A stretch of 64,000 nt of DNA from Pseudalkalibacillus sp045920555 (GTDB lineage Bacteria; Bacillota; Bacilli; Bacillales; Fictibacillaceae), in contig NZ_CP174509.1 in assembly GCF_045920555.1 (NCBI RefSeq), positions 1,550,001 to 1,614,000 on the forward strand, in the 5' to 3' direction. Below the pieces are notes generated by a model. The model saw only the letters and a list, made by a program, of their open reading frames with translations, was not told where the DNA came from and did no database searches. Below, one piece after another: positions 7,978 through 17,231 of the stretch. How positions within the stretch are numbered: the stretch's first letter is position 1; each line of letters starts with the position of its first letter. The position numbers and the translations under genes were made by a program.

Positions 7978-8469
7978 TTATTCACTTGCACATTTTTCTT
8001 TTTGGCTAGATACCGTTTCAAACCTTTTTATGAGCGCTACTAATCCTCTAATCGTGAAAAGTGTAAAGTTCACTGAAATAAATGTATGAAGCGCTGTCCA
8101 ATTTCTCCATTTAAATAGTCTTGTAAATTTTTCTAACAACCATTGCATGATGGACATCGGTATACTAAAGTAAAGACTTCTCAACAAAATAGTAAGAGGT
8201 TTGGCATTGTAGGTAATTTGCACCCAGATTATACTTAGGAGTGGGAAAAATAATAAATCATATAGAATATTTGTTTTGAAAATATTAGGGAATACACGGA
8301 CTGGATATTTCACTCGTCCAGTATTTACGACGTAATTATCAACTAATGTGGATAAGACTCCTTTAGAGAAGAATACAATAATCCAAGTTTTTAAATTCGG
8401 TTTTCTAAACAAAAAAGGTAAGGAAGTAATACATAAAGCGAACAGTACTCTTAACATTAACCTTTCCAT
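7978..8469 (-). CDS. CBO0543-like integral membrane protein of unknown function
   Basis: A 163-residue membrane protein with about four or five hydrophobic segments, including MLRVLFALCITSLPFLF and ILYDLLFFPLLSIIW. It resembles the CBO0543-type uncharacterised membrane proteins found in many spore-formers, often next to germination or sporulation genes. The ATG at 8469 is chosen because AAAGGA lies 9 nt upstream; the longer frame starting at 8532 has no such site. It separates gerB from the ferredoxin and gerC genes. No catalytic motif is visible and no function is proposed. Confidence 0.65.
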   Translation of the reverse strand: MERLMLRVLFALCITSLPFLFRKPNLKTWIIVFFSKGVLSTLVDNYVVNTGRVKYPVRVFPNIFKTNILYDLLFFPLLSIIWVQITYNAKPLTILLRSLYFSIPMSIMQWLLEKFTRLFKWRNWTALHTFISVNFTLFTIRGLVALIKRFETVSSQKEKCASE

Positions 8470-8674
8470 AGATATACGTCCTTTCTTTACTAGGCTGTTG
8501 TTAGTTTGTACAAACGAAAAGGGGGTATGCACAATATCCTTACTTGAGGAGTTATTGCCTGATGGGTCAATATACGTTGATTTTGGGGGTTATCTAAAAA
8601 CTAAATACGTTGATCCAAAAAACAGGGGCTGTGCCTCTTGGTCAGACTTATGTCCAGTTAAGAACCGAGTCGGT

Positions 8675-9004
8675 TTACTCTGCTGGTCTTGGACCGGCAT
8701 CCATCCCGGAGTTTCCTACTGTCATGATCGGGCAAACGGCCACGTCCTCGTTTACACGAATTTGACAGGATAAACGCAAATGATCCTCAATTGCTTCCAT
8801 TCCTTTATTCGAAAACGCTTCTTTTTCACTATTGGATACATCACAAAACTCGCCTGCCAATATCTCCACCCTGCAGGTCGTACATCTAGCCTTCCCTCCG
8901 CAACGATGGAGCACATCTATACCGTTATCTTCTAATGCTAGTACTAACTTTTTTCCTCTTTCGACTTCAAAAGTCCCTCGACCCGGAACCGTTACTTTTG
9001 GCAT
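8675..9004 (-). CDS. 2Fe-2S plant-type ferredoxin
   Basis: A 109-residue [2Fe-2S] ferredoxin of the plant/putidaredoxin-like fold. The cluster cysteines are in HRCGGKARCTTC (Cys-X5-Cys-X2-Cys) with the fourth in LSCQIRV. It likely transfers electrons to an oxygenase or reductase; no partner is adjacent. The ATG at 9004 has a perfect AGGAGG 7 nt upstream, whereas the upstream 31 residues of the longer frame look non-coding. It lies on the same strand between the gerC and CBO0543-type genes, an unexpected interruption of the germination locus. Confidence 0.85.
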   Translation of the reverse strand: MPKVTVPGRGTFEVERGKKLVLALEDNGIDVLHRCGGKARCTTCRVEILAGEFCDVSNSEKEAFSNKGMEAIEDHLRLSCQIRVNEDVAVCPIMTVGNSGMDAGPRPAE

Positions 9005-9397
9005 TTTTGACCTCCTGCGAAAAACATTTTGATAATAATAACAAAAATGAATAATGTCTGAAAAGTAACAGAATTCTTTGACTCGAAATCCATTCATTTT
9101 TTGATTTTACCTTTAATATTTTGCTTCATTTGTTTTGTTTGTATGAATGATTAATTTTCCAGATTAATAAGCAAATTCTGTATTTATACTACTTTTAGCA
9201 GTAGGTGGGCTGCTGGCATTTGGGGCTCACTATACCTCAAACAGAAGCAATATTGCTAGATAATAGGTGATGGTTGACATCACCACCTTCATTTTACTCT
9301 GTTACAGAGTCCTGTTTAAAATAGTTTATAACTACTTTAAGGATACTTGATTTTAAAAAATACCCTCTATCAATAAACTGTTTTCAACACTTGATTC
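9005..9397. other. Intergenic stretch with a short hydrophobic coding remnant
   Basis: Plus-strand 9172-9261 reads ANSVFILLLAVGGLLAFGAH in an open frame ending at TAA, but it is preceded by stops and has no start, so it looks like the tail of a lost membrane-protein gene. A small hairpin (GGTGATG/CATCACC) follows at 9265-9283. Otherwise the stretch is AT-rich promoter-like DNA for the ferredoxin. Confidence 0.35.
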
Positions 9398-10486
9398 CTA
9401 TTCTCCGATTCCCGATGTTTGTAATTGAATTCTAAGGTCAATATCAAATTCAATCTGTTGATATATGTTTTCATAAAATTCTGCTTCATTCCATCTTTTG
9501 CTATGTGTTCTTACTAGATCCCCGGCACCTAGGGGGTCAACCCCGTGATCTTGGAATGTTGACAAAAGATTTGAAAGATCCTTCATTAAATTTTTTTCTA
9601 ATTCCTTCGTTAATATCTTGACGTCTTCTTTTTTTCGTAGATTCAACCATTCAGGATACTCTTTGACCATTCCATCTAAAGTAATCCTATATTTTATTTT
9701 TTGTCCTGATTGGTAAATTGTTTCAATTTTCTTTCCCGAAAGACTTTTTAGTACAGTTAGGCCTTTTTGCGGTCCTTTCCTTACTTCAACTTCCATTTGG
9801 CCCTTCATCGACTCTCCTTTTAATATTTTATAAAGAATCATTTCTTTTTGATTTAATACTAATGACAACCTGTCTTTTTTGAAAATAGCATATCTGTTAA
9901 CTTCAACTTTCCCATTTTGGTTTAAATTTATAAAAGGAATGGATACATCCCTTCCTTCACCATAGTAATCATATAAAAGCAGATGCAGATTGGAAAATGG
10001 CACATTCCCTGATTTGAAGTTATTTTGTAACAAATCGGGTAGGGACTCACTCCCCTCTTTTGTCATAATATTTTCTACTGGTTCATCTGAAACAGCAACA
10101 ATCAAATTACTGTTTATTAAAGGATCTCTACAAATTGTCTTGATAAAATGTGCTATGCCATCTTCCGCTAAATTTCTGCTGAATATCAGCATATGTAATT
10201 TACCGACTTCAATTGGTTTAGGGGATTGTTGGTTTATTTCCTCTAGAATGATCCTCGTATTTTTTGCCTGCCCATGTAAAAGATGAATTTTCCCTTGTTT
10301 TTGTTCAGTATAATCCGAATAAAGAGCCGTACCTTTATATGCTTCATCTTCTAGGCCAAAACCCATTATGGAAAGAATCTGTAAATCATCAACAACCCTT
10401 CCTCGATTACATCCCATCAAAAGAATGAATAGTAAACAGAAGCTGGACAAGATGATTATAATTTTCCCTGTTCGACTACTCATCAT
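9398..10486 (-). CDS. Spore germination lipoprotein, GerC family (Ger(x)C)
   Basis: A 362-residue lipoprotein: residues 1-26 form a signal peptide with lipobox LLMGC, followed by the GerC N-domain (VDDLQILSIMGFGLEDEAYKGTALYSDY) and the C-terminal domain ending in NEAEFYENIYQQIEFDIDLRIQLQTSG. GerC is anchored on the outer face of the inner spore membrane and is essential for receptor function. ATG at 10486 overlaps the 3' end of gerA by 11 nt and has GGAGGATC upstream, so the two are translationally coupled. No gerB follows directly, unlike the second locus at 41.5-45.2 kb. Confidence 0.9.
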   Translation of the reverse strand: MMSSRTGKIIIILSSFCLLFILLMGCNRGRVVDDLQILSIMGFGLEDEAYKGTALYSDYTEQKQGKIHLLHGQAKNTRIILEEINQQSPKPIEVGKLHMLIFSRNLAEDGIAHFIKTICRDPLINSNLIVAVSDEPVENIMTKEGSESLPDLLQNNFKSGNVPFSNLHLLLYDYYGEGRDVSIPFINLNQNGKVEVNRYAIFKKDRLSLVLNQKEMILYKILKGESMKGQMEVEVRKGPQKGLTVLKSLSGKKIETIYQSGQKIKYRITLDGMVKEYPEWLNLRKKEDVKILTKELEKNLMKDLSNLLSTFQDHGVDPLGAGDLVRTHSKRWNEAEFYENIYQQIEFDIDLRIQLQTSGIGE

Positions 10487-11996
10487 TTAGATCCTCCTTG
10501 TCTTGAGATGGTGTATATCTTTTTAACGAGAGCGGTTTTAAATGTCTGGCACGAGTCGTGGTATATTGGTATGGCAAACGTAAAAAACTGTCACCAAAAC
10601 CTTTTATTCTCAAAGGATAAAGAGGAACCAAATATGGGGTACCTAATGATTTTAGGCTTAATAAATGGCCTAAGAGTACAATAAATCCAATAATGATTCC
10701 AAAGCCGCCCCAAAAGGCTGCAAGCAGAATAAAGGGAAAGCGTAGAAGACGGACTGTATTCGACATCTTGAAGATAGGCGTTGTAAAAGACGCAAGCGCT
10801 GATAGGGCAACAATAATAAGTAATACATTACTCGTCAGGGCTGCTTCCACAGCTGCCTGCCCGATCACAATCCCCCCGACAATGCCTAGCGTCTGACCGA
10901 TTTTTGTCGGTAAACGGGCACCTGCTTCTCGTAACAATTCAATTGTAATCTCTAAGAAAATGACCTCTAATATTGGGGGGAACGGAACATTAGCCCTTGA
11001 GTAGATGAGAGGTCCAAGTAAATCTTCCGGTATGACTTCATAATGAAACGTTAATACGGCAATATATAAGGGGGTGGCGAAGATGGAGAAAACTACACTC
11101 ATAATACGTATAATTCGAAAGAAAGATCCCACTAGCCATGGAAGATAATAATCTTCAGGAGAAATAAAAAAATCCATCAAGGTGGACGGTCCTGTTACGA
11201 CATACGGTGATCCATTCGTCAAGATAGCAACTTGTCCACTTATAACAGCATAAGTTACCCGGTCAATACGCTCTGTAGATAAAAACATAGGGAAAGGCGT
11301 ATTGGAACTATCGGATATCATTTGATCAATTTGAGAGCTGTCGAAAATAACATCGAAATCTATATTTTTCAGACGTTGTCGGATGGTTTGGATGTGTTGT
11401 GGATTGGTGATTCCCTCCAAATAACATATAAGTACCTTTGTTTTTGACATAGACCCCATTGTTATTTCTTCAAATACTAATTCGGAGGTTGCAAATTGTT
11501 TTCTTAATAGATGGACATTGATATCGATGTTTTCCACAAAGCCGACCTTTGGCCCGACTACACTGAATTCATTTTCTGTGTCATTATTCTCACGAAAGCC
11601 GAGATTAGTGTTTTCAATATTTACGGTAAAATAGTGTTTTTCTAAATCTCCTAACTGGATAATGACATAGCCCTTCATAAGACGCTTTTCAATCTCTGTT
11701 GCATCATTTGTAACATCGACATCATCGAACGGTACGAAATTTTTCAGATCATCAAACCCTGTGATTTTTCCAGCGTTCTTTTGAATGGCTGGGAGGAGAA
11801 GTCGATTGATCTTCTCTGCATCTACCATCGATTTATAATAACTGATTAGAATTTTATTCTGATTTTTTTCAATAGGAGAAAATTGATGAAAGTCACTTGA
11901 TTTGCTGGCTTGTTGGAAAATTTCGTTTAGGTTTTTTGAATTTGGTTGACTCTGAAGATCCTTTTTTTTGAAAGGTTTTTTAATAAATCCTGGCAT
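10476..11996 (-). CDS. Spore germination receptor A subunit (GerA family)
   Basis: A 506-residue GerA-family protein. A hydrophilic N-terminal half of about 290 residues (SYYKSMVDAEKINRLLLPAI; GSMSKTKVLICYLEGITNP; DSSNTPFPMFLSTERIDR) is followed by a membrane domain with about five helices and the hallmark REAGARLPTKIGQTLGIVGG. It forms the germinant receptor with GerB and GerC in the inner spore membrane. ATG at 11996 is preceded by AAGGTGAGG. It is closely similar to the paralogue at 43692-45188 in the membrane domain, so the two loci probably arose by duplication. Confidence 0.93.
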   Translation of the reverse strand: MPGFIKKPFKKKDLQSQPNSKNLNEIFQQASKSSDFHQFSPIEKNQNKILISYYKSMVDAEKINRLLLPAIQKNAGKITGFDDLKNFVPFDDVDVTNDATEIEKRLMKGYVIIQLGDLEKHYFTVNIENTNLGFRENNDTENEFSVVGPKVGFVENIDINVHLLRKQFATSELVFEEITMGSMSKTKVLICYLEGITNPQHIQTIRQRLKNIDFDVIFDSSQIDQMISDSSNTPFPMFLSTERIDRVTYAVISGQVAILTNGSPYVVTGPSTLMDFFISPEDYYLPWLVGSFFRIIRIMSVVFSIFATPLYIAVLTFHYEVIPEDLLGPLIYSRANVPFPPILEVIFLEITIELLREAGARLPTKIGQTLGIVGGIVIGQAAVEAALTSNVLLIIVALSALASFTTPIFKMSNTVRLLRFPFILLAAFWGGFGIIIGFIVLLGHLLSLKSLGTPYLVPLYPLRIKGFGDSFLRLPYQYTTTRARHLKPLSLKRYTPSQDKEDLNDE

Positions 11997-12444
11997 ATCC
12001 TCACCTTTTTATAATATTTAACAATTTATGATTCGAAGCATCACAAGTATGTATAAGAATACGATTCCCTGCTCTTGTTCCTTTATACGGACATCACACT
12101 TAGATTTGCACATCCTTCCCAGGTGATTTTTCTTTGCATGGTCGATTGTGTAAACAATGTGAACACCCTTTATTACTTATAGATGCAGGATGAATAAGTG
12201 ACATCGAAAATAAAAAAATAATGAGGGGGAGATTACCTTTTGAAGGTAAGGGCAGGTGTAGTTGCTTTGGGTTTTGTGTGTTCATAGGTCTGTAGATGGA
12301 TTGTCCCTTTTTTACCAGCCTTAAATAGTATATAATAATAAGAGAATAGTAGAACTTATTACATGATTATCATTACCCTATAATAGGGTTAAATTGAGAT
12401 ACACCTACTTCTTTTCTGTAAATTTCAGAGTAAGGATGGTAAAA
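11997..12444. other. Intergenic region between divergent gerA and mqo
   Basis: About 450 bp contain the divergent promoters. Minus-strand 12100-12285 has a 61-codon frame with a hydrophobic segment and three cysteines, but no ribosome-binding site, so I do not call it. A short inverted segment (ACCCTATAATAGGGT) lies at 12373-12387 upstream of mqo. Confidence 0.4.
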
Positions 12445-13947
12445 ATGAGCAACCGAAGAACTGAAACAGATGTGATTTTGATTGGTGCTGGGATCATGAG
12501 TGCAACTTTAGGGTCACTCCTGAAAGAATTAGTACCGGACTGGAAAATTACAGTGTTTGAGAAGCTTGATAAAACAGGAGAAGAAAGCTCTAACGAATGG
12601 AACAATGCTGGAACAGGACATGCTGCACTGTGCGAGCTTAATTATACAAACGAAAAACCGGACGGATCCATAGATATCAGCAAAGCGATAAAAATCAATG
12701 AACAGTTTCAGCTTTCAAGACAATTCTGGTCTTATCTTGTAAACAGAAAGCTGATCAACAATCCCCAGGACTTCATCATGCCATTGCCTCATATGAGTTT
12801 AGTGCAAGGGGAAAAGAATGTAACGTTTTTAAAGAAACGTTGTGAAGCGATGTCAAACAATCCTTTGTTTAAAGGGATGGAATTTTCTGATGACCCTGAA
12901 CAATTGATTGAATGGCTGCCGCTCATCATGGAAGGCCGTAAATTGAATGAACCTATAGCGGCGACAAAAATCGACTCTGGAACGGATGTCAATTTTGGTG
13001 CTTTGACACGCAAGTTGTTTGACCATTTGAAGAGTAAAGACGTCGATATAAACTATAAACATAGTGTAGAGGATATTAAACGTACGAGCGATGGCTCGTG
13101 GGAATTGAAAGTGCGGAATGGCGACAGCGGTAAAGTCGTTCGTCAAACGGCAAAATTCGTCTTTATCGGCGGCGGGGGAGGAAGCTTGCATCTCCTGCAA
13201 AAATCCGATATTCCTGAAGGGAAAGGCATTGGTGGATTTCCGGTAAGCGGACTATTCATGGTATGCAACAATCCGGAGGTAGTAGCCCAGCATCATGCAA
13301 AAGTATACGGGAAAGCTCCGGTTGGTGCTCCTCCTATGTCTGTTCCGCATCTTGACACAAGATATATCAACAACGAAAAATCGTTGTTGTTCGGACCTTT
13401 TGCCGGTTTCTCACCGAAGTTTTTGAAAAAAGGTTCAAATCTTGATCTGTTGACTTCTGTAAAGCCGAATAATGTTCTGACGATGTTGGCAGCTGGTGTA
13501 AAAGAAATGTCATTGACAAAATACCTTATCGAGCAAGTCATGTTGTCGAAAGAAAAGCGCATGGAATCTATACGGGAGTTCATCCCGGACGCGAAAAGCG
13601 AGGATTGGGATTTAGTCGTAGCGGGCCAACGTGTACAAGTTATCAAAGATACTGAAACTGGTGGTAAAGGAACGCTTCAATTCGGTACGGAAGTCATCAC
13701 TGCAGCTGATGGCTCGATCGCAGCATTGTTAGGCGCTTCTCCGGGTGCATCTACTGCCGTTCACGTTATGCTCGAAGTGATCAATAAATGCTTCCCGCAA
13801 CATGTGAAAGAGTGGGAATTGAAAATCAAAGAAATGATCCCTTCTTATGGTGTTTCACTGATGGAAAACCCTGAGCTTCTGGACGAACTCCATGCTTCAA
13901 CAGCCCGGACGCTTGGTCTAAGTGAAAAAGAGCCGGTCTATAGTTAA
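12445..13947 (+). CDS. mqo: Malate:quinone oxidoreductase
   Basis: A 500-residue FAD-dependent membrane-peripheral enzyme oxidising malate to oxaloacetate with electrons passed to menaquinone. The FAD-binding motif VILIGAGIMSATLG is at the N-terminus, and NEWNNAGTGHAALCELNYT is a strong Mqo signature, as are LFGPFAGFSPKFLKKGS and GASPGASTAVHVMLEV. The start at 12445 (MSNRRTETDVILIG) has AAGGATGG 5-6 nt upstream and matches the family; an upstream in-frame ATG at 12394 would add unrelated sequence. The gene is monocistronic with a strong terminator at 13988. Confidence 0.95.
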   Translation: MSNRRTETDVILIGAGIMSATLGSLLKELVPDWKITVFEKLDKTGEESSNEWNNAGTGHAALCELNYTNEKPDGSIDISKAIKINEQFQLSRQFWSYLVNRKLINNPQDFIMPLPHMSLVQGEKNVTFLKKRCEAMSNNPLFKGMEFSDDPEQLIEWLPLIMEGRKLNEPIAATKIDSGTDVNFGALTRKLFDHLKSKDVDINYKHSVEDIKRTSDGSWELKVRNGDSGKVVRQTAKFVFIGGGGGSLHLLQKSDIPEGKGIGGFPVSGLFMVCNNPEVVAQHHAKVYGKAPVGAPPMSVPHLDTRYINNEKSLLFGPFAGFSPKFLKKGSNLDLLTSVKPNNVLTMLAAGVKEMSLTKYLIEQVMLSKEKRMESIREFIPDAKSEDWDLVVAGQRVQVIKDTETGGKGTLQFGTEVITAADGSIAALLGASPGASTAVHVMLEVINKCFPQHVKEWELKIKEMIPSYGVSLMENPELLDELHASTARTLGLSEKEPVYS

Positions 13948-13987
13948 CAGGTGCTGTTTTGGAGTACAGATAGTACAATTCACATTG

Positions 13988-14028
13988 AAACGCATGTGAT
14001 TCACACACGAATCATATGCGTTTTTGTT
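13988..14028 (+). terminator. Terminator after mqo
   Basis: AAACGCATGTGATTC pairs with GAATCATATGCGTTT (one mismatch) with a loop of six and a T-rich tail. Confidence 0.8.
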
Positions 14029-14524
14029 ATATAAGGATAATCACAACAACACGCTCAAATTCACACCTCAATTCACAGGGCAAGAATTAAAAATTGTAGG
14101 GGCTGTGAATTACATATAATTTGCTATGCGATTTTGTATACGAATACTAAAGGAAACTAGAAAAATATTTTACTGTGTATGTGCGCCCGAAGTCAAAGAT
14201 GTTATTCAACAATCGGGCAGTTATCATGAATAAGAGGTTACCATATTTAATCCACAAAAGGGCCATATCGTATTATAAGGTCAACCAGTCATTTCTGGTT
14301 GGCATTTTTCATGGTTTAATAGGGGTAGCCGGAGGAGAACGAAAGGGCCAGTGGGACTTAACTGATCCCGTCCACAAAACTGTTCCCCTCTACTTGTAGA
14401 AACATGTGTGAGGCTGGTTGGGACGTTCCCTTTGGGAATGATCTCGTATAACAAGCGAAGATATGAAACTACAAGAGAGATAGAGGCACCGGCGAAATGA
14501 ATCGTTTATGGGAGTGATAGGAGA
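14029..14524. other. Repeat-bearing intergenic DNA and presumed left end of an IS110-type element
   Basis: This stretch contains a copy of the dispersed element (ACAATCGGGCAGTTATCATGAATAAG core at 14209-14234, shown here by its position), a hairpin CAACCAG/CTGGTTG followed by T5 at 14282-14310, and about 200 bp of ORF-free sequence directly ahead of the transposase. IS110-family elements carry a structured bridge RNA in such non-coding ends, but I cannot fold this reliably. Confidence 0.4.
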
Positions 14525-15552
14525 ATGAATCCAGTCATCGGTCTGGATGTAGCGAAAGAAGAAAGCCAGATTCAGGCGTATTTACAAAGAAAGAAGCCTT
14601 ATAAAAAGAGCTTTAAATTTAAGCATAATACGGATGGATTTATGCAATTCCACGCTTTTTACAAAGAAGTAGAAAGAGAAGGACGTCAATCACCTACGGT
14701 GATTTTAGAATCGACAGGGCATTATCATGAACCTGTGACACAGTACTTTGATAAGCATGATATCGTGTATTATCTCGTGAATCCCATTGTATCTCATGGG
14801 GCAAAGCAAACGGGGATGAGAAAGGTCAAAACAGATGCTTTGGATGCGGCTCATTTATGTGAGTTGTACTATAAAGAAGATTTAGAACCTTATCAGAGAA
14901 AAAGTGTTCAAACCTTAAACCTACGTCATCTAACAAGACAACATGATGCGTTAACGGACTCTTATGTCCAAGTGAAATTAAAGTTTCAAACCGTATTAGA
15001 CCAGCTATTTCCTGAGTACAAAAAGGTGTTTGGACATATCTATTCAAGGGTTTCGTTGACGCTCCTTTTGGATTTTCCTACACCAGAAAAGGTTTTGGCT
15101 GAGGATAGCGTGACATTAGGAGAACGTATTAAAACGCACTGTCATACGAGGTCTTATGCGTGGGCAATGACGAAGGCTGAACAGTTGAAAGAGGCAGCCA
15201 GGCAGGATCCATTTCAACGGACGCTCTACCAAAGCCAAATCATCAGTTTACAGATGTACATTCATCTTCTGTTGGAATACCAAAAGCATCTATCTGTATT
15301 AAAGGAAGAGATAGATGCCCAGGCTCAAGAATTGTATGAATATGATTTAATACGATCAATCCCAGGAATCGGGGACAAGATTGCGGCAACAATCCTGTCT
15401 GAAGTTGGGGAAATCGATCGCTTTCATCAATCGCTTATTACCAAAGGAAGCGAGAAGAGGGGAAACCCCACAAGGTCGTTATGGGAGCCTGCATGAACAA
15501 ACTCATCCATTGGTTATATTATATGCTTAAACGTAAAGAAACCTTTGTATAA
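14525..15552 (+). pseudogene. IS110-family transposase, internally deleted and frameshifted
   Basis: The N-terminal RuvC-like DEDD domain is intact: MNPVIGLDVAKEESQIQAYL, ILESTGHYHEP and RKVKTDALDAAHLCEL hold the acidic residues. The C-terminal Tnp domain begins (IRSIPGIGDKIAATILSEVGEIDRF), then breaks. After ITKGSEKRG the frame changes, and the family C-terminus (KPHKVVMGACMNKLIHWLYY, ending ETFV) is read one frame over to a stop at 15550-15552. About 60 residues containing the catalytic-serine region (the FAGIDP...RITKRGS segment) are missing. The element is therefore expected to be inactive. The start has GGAG 6-9 nt upstream. Confidence 0.85.
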
Positions 15553-16132
15553 GGTTAACACATAAACATATTTCCATAACCTTCCATTAGCATTAGGGAG
15601 GTTATTTAGCATGTTATTTTTTATTGTATCATGTTTATAAAAAGAATTTTACCTTAGCTATTGACCTCTTATTAGCTGGTATTGTTGAGTAAAGAAGGGG
15701 TTTAAAGGGTATTTATTGAACTCCTAAGTTATTCCACCAAAAAGCCAGTTTTATAAGGAACGAACAAGTGTCAAACGTTGTTTTTCTCAGGTAAAAACGC
15801 AACTGACAGCGGATGGTCTGCATGTTCGAGGAATAGAAAAAGTCTCAACCCACTCCTATTGAATGCCCTTGTGTTATTGGCTTCAGCCCTAGGGATATCG
15901 AATGAAGTTCAGGTGGTTACTTAAAAAAACGAATGAACATAAATTCTGCAAATATGGCCTTTTTTATAGGGGATTAAGGAGATACATACCTAAAGGCATA
16001 TAACAACCAAAGTTTGAGTCCATGAGGGGTACTTTCTTTACGTATGCTTATTTTGCAAATCCTCAATTATTTAAGTAACATATTTCGTGTATACTTGTTA
16101 ACAAGAAATGAAAAGTTGGAGTTGTAAATAAG
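15553..16132. other. Decayed insertion-sequence DNA and scrR promoter region
   Basis: Apart from the transposase fragment, no gene is visible. CTTGTTAACAAG at 16094-16105 is a perfect 12-bp palindrome 28 bp before scrR and could be an autoregulatory site or part of the promoter. Confidence 0.4.
15745..15924 (+). pseudogene. C-terminal fragment of a DDE-type transposase
   Basis: The frame YKERTSVKRCFSQVKTQLTA followed by DGLHVRGIEKVSTHS then, after a one-base shift near 15859, LNALVLLASALGISNEVQVVT and a stop matches the C-terminus of DDE transposases (typical pattern ERTSVERCNSRLK...LHVRGIKKVKTHxLLNAxVLLASAL). No N-terminal part is present. It is a small relic next to the IS110 remnant. Confidence 0.65.
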
Positions 16133-17113
16133 ATGACGATTGCAGAAATTGCAAAACTGGCAGGGGTAGCGAAAAGTACAGTTTCAAGGTACTTAAACGG
16201 CGGATCTGTTAGTGAAAATACGAAATTAAAAATAGAACAAGTCATAAAAGAAACAGGTTATGTGCCAAATACGTTTGCTCGAAGTTTAAAAGCAAAGAAG
16301 ACGTCTATAGTCGGTACAATTGTTCCTAGGCTGAATTCCTATGCGACATCTCAGACATTAATCGGCATAGACGAACATTTAAGAGAAAATAATTATCAAC
16401 TGCTGATCTCAAATACAAGTCAGGATTTGAACCGGGAAGTTGAGAGTATTTACAGTTTAGCAAATCAAAAAATTGCCGGAATTATTTTATTGGCGACACA
16501 AATCACAGATCGCCATTTGGAGGCATTTGATAAAATTAACGTACCTGTTTTGTTAGTAGGACAGCAAAATCATCATTTCTATAGTGTTATACATAATGAT
16601 GAGCATGCAGGATATGAAATTGGCAAATATGTTATAAGCCAAGGACATAAAAAGATTGCTTATCTTGGAGTTACAGAAGAAGATATAGCAGTTGGCGTTA
16701 AACGAAAACGAGGTTTCCAAAAAGCTGTTCGGTATGACAATGAATGCGAGGTTCACTATTTTGAAACCAGCTTCAAGCTTACGGAAGCAATTAAAAAGTT
16801 TCCAGCTATATTCGAAACATACAAACCTTCGATCTTTGTTTGTGCAACAGATAATATTGCCCTTGGTGTATTAAAGGCAGCACAAATGAGAGGCTTAAAA
16901 ATCCCGAAGGATTTATCAATAACAGGATTTGGTGGCTATGAGGTTACTGAAATTATTCATCCCAGTATTACAACTGCAAATTTTTTCTATAAAGAAGCTG
17001 GAATACTTGCCGCTAAAAATATTGTAAAATTAATAAATAATGAAGAGATTGAAAAAGTGACTGTTTCAAATTTTGAGCTAATAATAAGAGATAGTGTTGA
17101 CAAACTTAACTAG
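16133..17113 (+). CDS. scrR: LacI-family sucrose operon repressor
   Basis: A 326-residue LacI/GalR regulator. The helix-turn-helix is MTIAEIAKLAGVAKSTVSRYLNG (residues 1-23), followed by the hinge helix and a periplasmic-binding-protein-like sensor domain from about residue 60. It sits directly upstream of a sucrose PTS permease and sucrose-6-phosphate hydrolase and is separated from them by paired palindromic operators, so it most likely represses them and is relieved by a sucrose-derived phosphosugar. ATG at 16133 has GGAG about 13 nt upstream with weaker A-rich sequence nearer. The role is inferred from context; the family assignment is secure. Confidence 0.88.
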   Translation: MTIAEIAKLAGVAKSTVSRYLNGGSVSENTKLKIEQVIKETGYVPNTFARSLKAKKTSIVGTIVPRLNSYATSQTLIGIDEHLRENNYQLLISNTSQDLNREVESIYSLANQKIAGIILLATQITDRHLEAFDKINVPVLLVGQQNHHFYSVIHNDEHAGYEIGKYVISQGHKKIAYLGVTEEDIAVGVKRKRGFQKAVRYDNECEVHYFETSFKLTEAIKKFPAIFETYKPSIFVCATDNIALGVLKAAQMRGLKIPKDLSITGFGGYEVTEIIHPSITTANFFYKEAGILAAKNIVKLINNEEIEKVTVSNFELIIRDSVDKLN

Positions 17114-17131
17114 AACTTATATACTTTAATC

Positions 17132-17204
17132 GGAACCGGTTCCATTCCTGTTTTTATCCAAATGGAAGCGGTATCATTTTTTAGCAAAAATGGAACCGGT
17201 TCCA
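17132..17204 (+). promoter_or_regulatory. Paired LacI-type operators of the sucrose operon
   Basis: GGAACCGGTTCC at 17132-17143 and TGGAACCGGTTCCA at 17191-17204 are perfect palindromes with the central CG typical of LacI-family sites, about 60 bp apart. A degenerate half-like copy (TGGAAGCGGTATCA) lies between them at 17163-17176. Two in-phase sites would permit repressor-mediated looping over the scrA promoter. Confidence 0.8.
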
Positions 17205-17231
17205 TCCAATAAATAGTAAAGGGTGAAATTT

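Noticed and set aside
12100..12285. Minus-strand 61-codon frame with a hydrophobic segment and cysteines
   Set aside because: No ribosome-binding site, low-complexity composition and position in the divergent gerA/mqo promoter region.
14175..14399. 74-codon frame before the IS110 remnant
   Set aside because: It runs through a dispersed repeat and a terminator-like hairpin, so it is unlikely to be translated.
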